Assembly (NCBI RefSeq): GCF_002737765.1
Contig: NZ_PEGG01000355.1
Coordinates: forward strand, 1 to 5,160
Direction of reading: 5' to 3'
DNA from: Caulobacter sp. B11
GTDB lineage: Bacteria; Pseudomonadota; Alphaproteobacteria; Caulobacterales; Caulobacteraceae
DNA: 5,160 nt
Shown: positions 1-5,160 of the stretch, one piece after another
How positions within the stretch are numbered: the first letter of the stretch is position 1
Layout: the number at the start of each line of letters is the position of its first letter
The notes under the pieces: model-generated
Seen by the model: the letters and a program-made list of their open reading frames with translations, nothing else
Told to the model about the DNA's origin: nothing
Database searches by the model: none
Position numbers and translations under genes: made by a program

Positions 1-320
1 AGGACGACGACCGGGGCGTAGTTGCGGGCCTCTTCGGCCGGCATCTGGCAATAGGTCACCACGATCACCGTGTCGTTCTTCTGCACCAGGCGGGCGGCCG
101 CGCCGTTGACGCCGATCACCTTGGAGCCGCGCGGCGCCTCGATGGCATAGGTGGTGAAGCGGGCGCCGGTGGTGATGTTGAGCACGTCGACCTGCTCGTT
201 GGGCAGGATCCCCGAGGCGTCGAGCAGGTCGCGATCGATGGCGATCGAGCCCTCATAGTCGAGGTCGGCCTGGGTGACGGTGGCGCGGTGAAGCTTGGCC
301 TTCATCATCGTCAACAACAT
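1..320 (-). CDS. panD: Aspartate 1-decarboxylase (PanD), 3' end outside window
   Basis: Pyruvoyl-dependent enzyme that decarboxylates L-aspartate to beta-alanine for pantothenate and coenzyme A synthesis in the cytoplasm. The visible 106 residues match the family from the first residue: the start [12 protein letters not shown] aligns without gaps to the E. coli start. The self-cleavage site YEGS falls at residues 22-25 (Gly24-Ser25), exactly the family position; Ser25 becomes the pyruvoyl group. Lys9, Tyr22, Arg54, Tyr58 and the NGAAA segment at 72-76 are all in place. The ATG at 318-320 is chosen because it gives this standard numbering; a purine-rich AGGG at 331-334 can serve as the ribosome binding site. 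About 20 C-terminal residues are missing beyond the left edge. The gene is separated from the hydrolase upstream by 183 bp with its own likely promoter. No frame defects are seen. Identity is near certain. Confidence 0.97.
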   Translation of the reverse strand, partial: MLLTMMKAKLHRATVTQADLDYEGSIAIDRDLLDASGILPNEQVDVLNITTGARFTTYAIEAPRGSKVIGVNGAAARLVQKNDTVIVVTYCQMPAEEARNYAPVVV

Positions 321-399
321 GGCGACCCATCCCTATGTCTTTGAAAAAGCTGTACTTTGACCGACGCCACCCCCATAGGGAACGACGTCAGATCCGCGC

Positions 400-428
400 C
401 ATATAGACAGAACCTCGCGTGACTTCAA
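400..428 (-). promoter_or_regulatory. Candidate sigma-70-type promoter for panD
   Basis: Read on the minus strand, TTGAAG (423-428) is followed after exactly 17 bases by TATATG (400-405). This gives a recognisable -35/-10 pair about 80 bases upstream of the panD ATG, so the leader would be about 70 nt. The boxes match the E. coli consensus better than the narrower Caulobacter housekeeping form. The call rests on motif and spacing only. The leader also contains a 7-bp inverted repeat (331-337 with 374-380), which may be chance. Confidence 0.4.
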
Positions 429-503
429 TCGTCGGGCGGCCGCGCATAGTCAGCCTCTCAGCCAGAGCCTGGCGCGCGCCCCGCTCGCGGCCGGCCCCTC
501 CCC

Positions 504-1370
504 CTAGGTCAGCGAGGCGCGAAGGAAGGTCACCATGTCCGTCAGGACGGGCGCCTTGCCGCGCAGGGGGCGTGAGAGGGCCAGAACCGTGTCCGAATGG
601 TCGAGACCCGCATAGTGGCGCTCCTCAACCCGCGCCCCGGCGGCGCGCAGGGCGGCGGCCAGCTTGCGGGTGTTGCGGGGATAGACCGTGGTGTCGGCGT
701 CGCCGGTGGCCAGAAAGGCGGCGGGCGCGCCTGGGCGGGCATAGGCCCCGGGCTGGGTCGCCGGAAGATCCGGACTGTCGGCGAAGGTCCGCCGGGTTAT
801 CGGGCCGTCCAGGGGCAGGAAGTCATAGGGACCCGACAGGCCGGCGAAGGCGCGGATCACGCCCGGATCGACATCGACGGCCCGCAGATAACGGTCGTCC
901 AGGGCCAGCATGCTGGCGTTGTAGGCGCCGGCCGAGTGGCCGATCAGCACCAGGCGCGAGGGATCGCCGCCCAGGCCGGCGGCCTGCGCGATCGCCCACT
1001 TCACCGCCAGGGCGCCGTCATCGATGAAGGTCGGATAGCGCGCTTCGGGAAAGATCCGGTAGTCCGGCACAAGCGTCAGGAATCCCTGAGCGGCCAGGGC
1101 CCTGCCGACCCAGCCATAGTCCTGCCGGCGGCCCGAATCCCAGGAGCCGCCATAGAAGAACAGCGCCGTGGGCGCCGGGCCGTCACCCTTGCGGGGCGCG
1201 TAGACGTCCAGTCTTTGCCGCGGATGAGGTCCGAAGGCCACGCCGCTGGCGGGGGCCAGGGCCGCGTCCTTGGGCGTCAGGGTGGCGAACATCGACAGGG
1301 GCGAACAGGCGGAGGCCAGCGAGGCCGCCAGGGCGGTCAATCCGGTGCGTCGTGTCACTGATCCGTCCAT
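504..1370 (-). CDS. Exported alpha/beta-hydrolase (esterase/lipase-like, BD-FAE type)
   Basis: A 288-residue serine hydrolase of the alpha/beta-hydrolase fold, probably acting on a small ester or amide; the substrate cannot be read from the sequence. The catalytic triad is visible: nucleophile Ser146 in GHSAG (144-148), Asp226 in GDADTTV (223-229) and His258 in GLDHSD. The oxyanion-hole motif, usually HGG, appears as FFYGGSW (71-77), with Tyr73 in place of His. The N-terminus has twin arginines (Arg7-Arg8), a hydrophobic stretch and a possible lipobox ending at Cys22 (LASAC), so it may be a Tat-exported lipoprotein. The ATG at 1368-1370 is chosen because GGAG lies 6 bases upstream (1377-1380); an in-frame TTG at 1403 adds 11 residues but has no better support. 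It starts 58 bp after the regulator gene and may belong to the same transcript. Family is confident; export and substrate are inferred. Confidence 0.88.
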   Translation of the reverse strand: MDGSVTRRTGLTALAASLASACSPLSMFATLTPKDAALAPASGVAFGPHPRQRLDVYAPRKGDGPAPTALFFYGGSWDSGRRQDYGWVGRALAAQGFLTLVPDYRIFPEARYPTFIDDGALAVKWAIAQAAGLGGDPSRLVLIGHSAGAYNASMLALDDRYLRAVDVDPGVIRAFAGLSGPYDFLPLDGPITRRTFADSPDLPATQPGAYARPGAPAAFLATGDADTTVYPRNTRKLAAALRAAGARVEERHYAGLDHSDTVLALSRPLRGKAPVLTDMVTFLRASLT

Positions 1371-1428
1371 CCGTGGCTCCAATCCGGGCTGCTGGTCGAA
1401 CAAGCTACGGCGCGACCGGCCCCACGGA

Positions 1429-1728
1429 CTAACGCGACTCGACGAGTTTCCCGATGGCCTCGAGATACCGCTGAAACGCCGCGCGGCCGGGTTCGGTCAG
1501 GCTGATGCGCGTCAGAGGCTTGCGTCCGACGAAGCTTTTCTCGATCGCCACATAGCCGGCGTCCTCCAGCTTGCGCAGGTGGACCGACAGGTTGCCGTCG
1601 GTGGCCTGCAGCCGGGCCTTCAAGACGTTGAAGTCGGCCGCCTCCGCGCCCGCCAGATAGGCCATCACGCCCAGGCGCAGCCGCCCGTGAATGACCTCGT
1701 CGATGTCGTCGATCTCGAACTCGTCCAT
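1429..1728 (-). CDS. Winged-helix transcriptional regulator (HTH_34 type)
   Basis: A 99-residue DNA-binding protein, nearly all of it a single winged helix-turn-helix domain. After an acidic start (MDEFEIDDID), residues 12-30 form the first helix of the fold (VIHGRLRLGVMAYLAG). DFNVLKARL and DGNLSVHLRKLEDAGYV (about 32-60) form the helix-turn-helix, and SFVGRKPLTRISLTEPGRAAF (about 65-85) forms the wing and following helix. The NLSxHLxKLExAGYV and KSFVGRKPxT patterns are typical of the small ArsR/MarR-like regulators classed as HTH_34 (PF13601, by recollection). No ligand domain or metal-binding cysteines are seen. The ATG at 1726-1728 starts 11 bases after the stop of the membrane-protein gene, so the two are almost certainly cotranscribed and probably translationally coupled. 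Members often sit beside a membrane protein; autoregulation of this unit is a reasonable inference. Confidence 0.9.
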   Translation of the reverse strand: MDEFEIDDIDEVIHGRLRLGVMAYLAGAEAADFNVLKARLQATDGNLSVHLRKLEDAGYVAIEKSFVGRKPLTRISLTEPGRAAFQRYLEAIGKLVESR

Positions 1729-1739
1729 GCCTGGCGCTT

Positions 1740-2363
1740 TCAGACCAGGTGCGAGGGTTCTTGCCGCAGCAAAAGATAGCCGGGCACGGTCGCGAACAGC
1801 ACCAGGCTGGCGGCATAGACCAGCAGGGTCGAGGCGTGGCCGCCAAGGGCCGCCATGCCCAGAGCGCTGCCATAGCAGCCGAAGGCGACGGCGCTCATCC
1901 AGCCGCGCCGCGTCATGGCGGACGCCACCGACCAGGCCGCGCCATACAGCGGCAGGACGATCACCGGGAACAGGCTCATCAGGCCAGGCTGGCCCAGGCG
2001 CGCGGCCATGATCGCCATGCCGACCAGGATCACGACGATCGTCCAACCCACGGCGGACCACACCGCCCGCGCGGCGCGATTGACGGTCGCGGCGGCCCCC
2101 GCCTGCTGCTTCGATCGCCGACCCAGCAGGGTCGCGAGCATGCCGAAACCCAGTCCCGCTGAGATCCAGATCGCGGAAAAGGCCCAGGGCGAAACGCGCA
2201 GGGCGCCGACCATCACCGCCCAGTGCGCCACCGAGGCCGCGCCAAAGATCAGACCCGCGGCCATCAGGATGCCGCCGCCGAGCAAGGGGGCGGATCGCCC
2301 TTCCTCGGCCAGGGCCCGCATGAAGGCGATGTCGTCGCGAAGGTCTTTCATCTGGTCTTTCAC
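1740..2363 (-). CDS. Six-helix integral membrane protein of unknown function
   Basis: A 207-residue protein with a short charged cytoplasmic-looking start (MKDQMKDLRDDIAFMRALAEE) and six predicted membrane segments at about 26-52, 60-81, 102-122, 128-149, 155-172 and 177-199. A basic loop after helix 2 (GRRSKQ) and another after helix 4 (TRRG) fit the positive-inside rule. I recognise no catalytic motif or transporter signature and do not assign a function. The GTG at 2361-2363 is preferred because AGGAG (2371-2375) lies 7 bases upstream; another in-frame GTG at 2369 is only 1 base from it, and the first ATG (2351) is too far. It is the first gene of a tight pair with the winged-helix regulator (11-bp gap). 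In such pairs the regulator often controls the membrane protein in response to growth state; that is family context, not shown here. Confidence 0.85.
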   Translation of the reverse strand: MKDQMKDLRDDIAFMRALAEEGRSAPLLGGGILMAAGLIFGAASVAHWAVMVGALRVSPWAFSAIWISAGLGFGMLATLLGRRSKQQAGAAATVNRAARAVWSAVGWTIVVILVGMAIMAARLGQPGLMSLFPVIVLPLYGAAWSVASAMTRRGWMSAVAFGCYGSALGMAALGGHASTLLVYAASLVLFATVPGYLLLRQEPSHLV

Positions 2364-2370
2364 GGTCACT

Positions 2371-2375
2371 CTCCT
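2371..2375 (-). promoter_or_regulatory. Shine-Dalgarno AGGAG deciding the membrane-protein start
   Basis: AGGAG on the minus strand lies 7 bases before the GTG at 2361-2363 but only 1 base before the GTG at 2367-2369, so it argues for the shorter, 207-residue protein. Confidence 0.6.
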
Positions 2376-2378
2376 GCC

Positions 2379-2391
2379 CTGTCGCCGACAG
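2379..2391. promoter_or_regulatory. Palindrome, candidate operator of the regulator/membrane-protein unit
   Basis: CTGTCG-N-CGACAG is a 6+6 bp perfect palindrome with one central base. It sits 3 bases upstream of the ribosome binding site of the membrane-protein gene, in the 64-bp gap after the acyl-CoA synthetase. The position suits an operator for the winged-helix regulator encoded by the second gene, or a small mRNA hairpin. A perfect palindrome of this size can arise by chance in GC-rich DNA, so the functional reading is tentative. Confidence 0.3.
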
Positions 2392-2427
2392 CCTAGCAGA
2401 ACAACTTTAAAACGCAGAGTGCTTTTT

Positions 2428-4217
2428 CTAGAGCTTGAACGACCCGGAGGTGATCTTGGCGTGCAGCGCCTTGGTCAGTTTCACATAGCCCTTCGCGGGA
2501 TCGCGGAAATAGAGCGGATCCTTGGTCAGGCTGAGGTCGAAGCCGTCATTGACCAGATCGATCTTGCGATACTTGAAGGTGCCCGTGGTCTCGATCTGCT
2601 TTTGCAGGCGCACGAACACGGGTCGAGCATAGCCGGGAAGCTCGCGGTCGACGTAGTCGGCCAAGGTCGCCAGATCGAACGGATCCTCGACCACCAGGGC
2701 GGCCATGCCGGCCTTGCCGTCCATGCCATGGATCGGCACGCCATAGACATTGACCTCCAGCACGCCGGGCACGCCGGCGAGGCGCTCGGCCACCTCGCTG
2801 GTGGCGACGTTCTCGCCCTTCCAGCGGAAGGTGTCGCCGATACGGTCGACGAAGTAGATGTAGCCGTCGCCGTCTATGCGCATCAGGTCGCCGGTTCGGA
2901 ACCAGGCGTCGCCCTTTTCAAAGACGTCGTGCAGGATCTTCTTCTCGGTGGCGGCCTTGTCGGCATAGCCGGTGAAGCTGGTGCGGGCGTCGTTGGCGAT
3001 TTGGCCTATGCATTCGCCCACCTCGCCGGGGCTGACCTCGATGCAGCAGCCGTCAGCCGCGCGCACCGGCTGTTCATGTTCGACGTCGAAGCGGACGATC
3101 CGGGTGTTGAACTTGCCCCGCAGATAGCTCGGAATTCGCCCGATGGCCCCGCGACGGCCGTCGAAGTTGAAGAACGAGACATTGCCTTCGGTCGCGCCAT
3201 AGAATTCCAGCACGCCGCCGACCTTGAACCGGTCCAGCATCACGTCCCAGACATCGGGGCGCAGGCCGTTGCCGAAGATCAGCCGGATCTTGTGATCCTG
3301 TTCGCCCTCGGCCTCGGGCGCATTGGCCAGATAGCGGCACAGCTCGCCGATATAGACGAACATCGTGCAGCCCTCGGCGCGGATATCGCTCCAGAAGTGC
3401 GTGGCCGAGAACTTCTTGCGCAACACGATCGAGCCGCCGTTGAGCAAGCCCGCCCCCATGGCGCAAAGGCCGCCGGTGGCGTGGTAGAGGGGAAGGGTCA
3501 CATAGATGCGATCGGTCTTGCGGGCGTCGGTCGAGCCCGCGAAGCCGCGCATATAGAGCTGAGCGCGCATGTGGGTGATCTTGGCGGCCTTGGGCAGGCC
3601 GGTCGTGCCGCTGGTGAAGATGTAGAGCACCGTGTCCTTGGCGGTCAGGCCGCCCCGCGAGGTCTGGCGATCCGGCCGAAGCTGGCTGCAGCTCTTCAGC
3701 GCGTTGACGAGGTCGCGCTGATCGCCATGGACGGGCCCCTGCACCCATTGCTGCACGTGCCGCGACAGCTGCCCCTTCACCTGCTCGAAGCAGGGCGAGG
3801 TTTCGGCGTCGACGATGCAGTGCATGGCCTGGGAGATGTTGAGGCAATGGGCCAAGGCCGCGCCGGTCAGCTGGTTGTTGATCAGGGCGGTGGCGACCCC
3901 ACCTTGGACAGGCCAAACCAAATCGGCAGGTATTCCAGCCGGTTGGGCATGAACAACGCCACGGTCTGGCCGCGGGTGATTCCCTGCCCCTTGGCCCAGT
4001 GGGCGTAGCGATTGGCGATGGCGTCCATCTCGCCATAGCTGATCGTGCGGCCTTCAAAGGAGATGGCGGGGCTGTCGCGCCAGGTGTCGATCGCCGTTTC
4101 GAGATCGTCGCAGATCAGATTGTCGCTGTCGGGCTTGATCGACTTCACGCGCTTCAGGGTGCGCATCAGCCCCCTGAGAAATCGCCACTCACGCTTCAAC
4201 TTGGCCTCTAGTCGCAT
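2428..4217 (-). CDS. FATP-type long-chain fatty acyl-CoA synthetase, apparent single-base frameshift
   Basis: ATP-dependent enzyme of the ANL superfamily that activates long or very long fatty acids to acyl-CoA, at or near the inner membrane. As written it is two overlapping frames; adding one G at 3897-3900 gives a continuous 596-residue protein, normal for the family. Residues 1-107 ([13 protein letters not shown] to WFGLSKVG) come from the upstream frame, the rest from the downstream frame. Motifs in the restored protein: AMP-binding loop TSGTTGLPK (202-210), LPLYHATGG (about 242-250), YGATEGN (340-346), WFRTGDL (439-445), and the FATP/VLACS signature [19 protein letters not shown] (458-476). 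The C-terminus has TGTFKYRK (about 545-552) with the likely catalytic lysine. The ATG at 4215-4217 is chosen because GGAGAG lies 5 bases upstream; an earlier in-frame ATG at 4268 lacks such support. It would commonly be annotated fadD-like. Stop TAG at 2428-2430. Confidence 0.92.
3897..3900 (-). other. Frameshift point in the acyl-CoA synthetase gene
   Basis: On the minus strand the coding sequence reads GTGGGGTCGCC. The conserved run [13 protein letters not shown] needs GTG GGG GTC GCC, one more G. The upstream frame otherwise ends after Pro-Pro-Pro at a TGA, and the downstream frame has no natural start: its first ATG (3921) adds eight unrelated residues. Both sides keep full family similarity, so a missing base in a G run is the simplest reading. 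Confidence 0.85.
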
Positions 4218-4220
4218 CGA

Positions 4221-4251
4221 CGCTCTCCGTTGAAACAACCTTTGGAGAGCG
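4221..4251 (-). promoter_or_regulatory. RBS-occluding hairpin in the acyl-CoA synthetase leader
   Basis: The minus strand reads CGCTCTCC, 15 bases, then GGAGAGCG, an 8-bp perfect inverted repeat. The intervening bases hold a nested GTTG-TTT-CAAC mini-stem next to a four-base AAAG bulge. The right arm contains the Shine-Dalgarno GGAGAG (4223-4228) and ends 3 bases before the ATG at 4217. If the left arm is transcribed, the mRNA can fold so that the ribosome binding site is paired, giving translational control (thermometer-like or protein-dependent). As DNA it could equally be a repressor operator. Confidence 0.5.
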
Positions 4252-4262
4252 CCGCGGGGGCG

Positions 4263-4268
4263 GGTCAA
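4263..4268 (-). promoter_or_regulatory. Weak candidate -35 element for the acyl-CoA synthetase gene
   Basis: TTGACC on the minus strand fits the Caulobacter-style -35 (TTGACGS). The matching -10 is poor: GCTCTCCA, 11 bases after TTGACCC, only partly resembles GCTANAWC. If this were the promoter, transcription would begin inside the leader hairpin and the hairpin could not form fully in RNA. I list it as the only -35-like sequence in the gap. Confidence 0.2.
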
Positions 4269-4282
4269 GGCGCGCAGGCCTT

Positions 4283-4298
4283 CCGTTCGCGCTAACGG
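4283..4298. promoter_or_regulatory. Near-palindrome upstream of the acyl-CoA synthetase, candidate operator
   Basis: CCGTTCGCGCTAACGG is a 16-bp palindrome with one mismatched pair (CCGTT/AACGG arms around a GCGC centre). It lies about 65-80 bases upstream of the ATG and just upstream of the TTGACC hexamer. The position fits a regulator binding site, but no known fatty-acid regulator motif is recognised. Confidence 0.25.
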
Positions 4299-4322
4299 GA
4301 GAACCCGAGCCTATGGAGGGCA

Positions 4323-4350
4323 GCCGCGGACGAAACCGCTCGTCCGCGGC
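4323..4350 (-). terminator. Strong hairpin after the DAHP synthase gene, probable terminator
   Basis: An 11-bp perfect GC-rich stem, GCCGCGGACGA paired with TCGTCCGCGGC, around a 6-base loop, begins 14 bases after the DAHP synthase stop at 4365. There is no T-run after the stem on either strand, so it is not a textbook intrinsic terminator. Stems without a U-tract are nonetheless common at gene ends in GC-rich alphaproteobacteria. It could also protect the mRNA 3' end. It separates the DAHP synthase transcript from the acyl-CoA synthetase gene. Confidence 0.6.
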
Positions 4351-4364
4351 CAAGGTTGTCGCGG

Positions 4365-5160
<796 letters not shown>

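Noticed and set aside
331..380. CCCTATG / CATAGGG inverted repeat in the panD leader
   Set aside because: Only 7 bp with a 36-base spacer and no further pairing; likely chance.
471..480. GGCGCGCGCC palindrome downstream of the hydrolase as a terminator
   Set aside because: It is self-complementary with no room for a loop and no T-run; simple GC alternation expected in this base composition.
419..1361. Plus-strand open frames of 202 and 254 codons across the hydrolase gene
   Set aside because: They are rich in Arg, Gly, Pro and Ala, show no domain, and lie opposite a hydrolase with a complete catalytic triad.
2409..2426. AAAA-C-GC-AGAGT-GC-TTTT as a terminator after the acyl-CoA synthetase
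   Set aside because: The stem is only two GC pairs plus A/T pairs with a bulge, too weak to claim as a terminator.
1915..4008. A 697-codon plus-strand open frame, longer than any single open piece of the real gene opposite it
   Set aside because: It is antisense to the acyl-CoA synthetase and membrane-protein genes; long antisense frames are normal in GC-rich DNA with strong third-position bias. The protein resembles no family I know, is low in complexity and the start has no ribosome binding site context.
3074..4057. A minus-strand 327-codon frame overlapping the acyl-CoA synthetase
   Set aside because: It is an out-of-frame reading of the real gene (Arg/Pro/Ala-rich, no motifs), lengthened because the true gene is split by a frameshift.
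4235..4359. ACAACCTT (4235-4242) and AAGGTTGT (4352-4359) as an inverted repeat pair flanking the gap
   Set aside because: Eight bases at more than 100 bp distance with no matching ends of a mobile element or target duplication; probably coincidental.

Overview
The window comes from a GC-rich (by eye about two-thirds G+C) alphaproteobacterial chromosome. The protein sequences and gene style (GTG/ATG starts, class II DAHP synthase, FATP-type acyl-CoA synthetase) suggest the Caulobacterales (Caulobacter, Phenylobacterium or similar). That placement is an inference from remembered family resemblance, not from a search. Every gene I can support lies on the minus strand, so transcription runs from the right edge to the left edge.

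In transcription order: (1) positions 5160-4365 hold the C-terminal part of a class II DAHP synthase (first step of the shikimate pathway), whose frame is broken by five apparent single-base indels. It is followed by a strong hairpin at 4323-4350, probably its terminator. (2) A 4217-2428 gene encodes a FATP/very-long-chain-type fatty acyl-CoA synthetase, interrupted by one apparent single-G deletion near 3897-3900. Its leader has an 8-bp perfect inverted repeat whose downstream arm contains the Shine-Dalgarno sequence. (3) A tight unit follows: a six-helix membrane protein (2363-1740), a small winged-helix regulator of the HTH_34 type (1728-1429) and an exported alpha/beta-hydrolase (1370-504). 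A 13-bp palindrome lies just upstream of the unit. (4) After a 183-bp gap with a plausible sigma-70-type promoter, panD (aspartate 1-decarboxylase, pantothenate pathway) starts at 320 and runs off the left edge.

The genes are mostly housekeeping or common accessory metabolism: aromatic amino acid precursor synthesis, fatty acid activation and CoA precursor synthesis. PanD and the acyl-CoA synthetase are linked only loosely, through coenzyme A. The regulator/membrane-protein pair looks like a self-regulated module of unknown purpose.

I found no mobile element, CRISPR array, tRNA, rRNA or convincing novel system. The points most worth a second look are the cluster of homopolymer-type indels at the right end, which look like sequence error rather than gene decay, and the RBS-occluding hairpin in front of the acyl-CoA synthetase.
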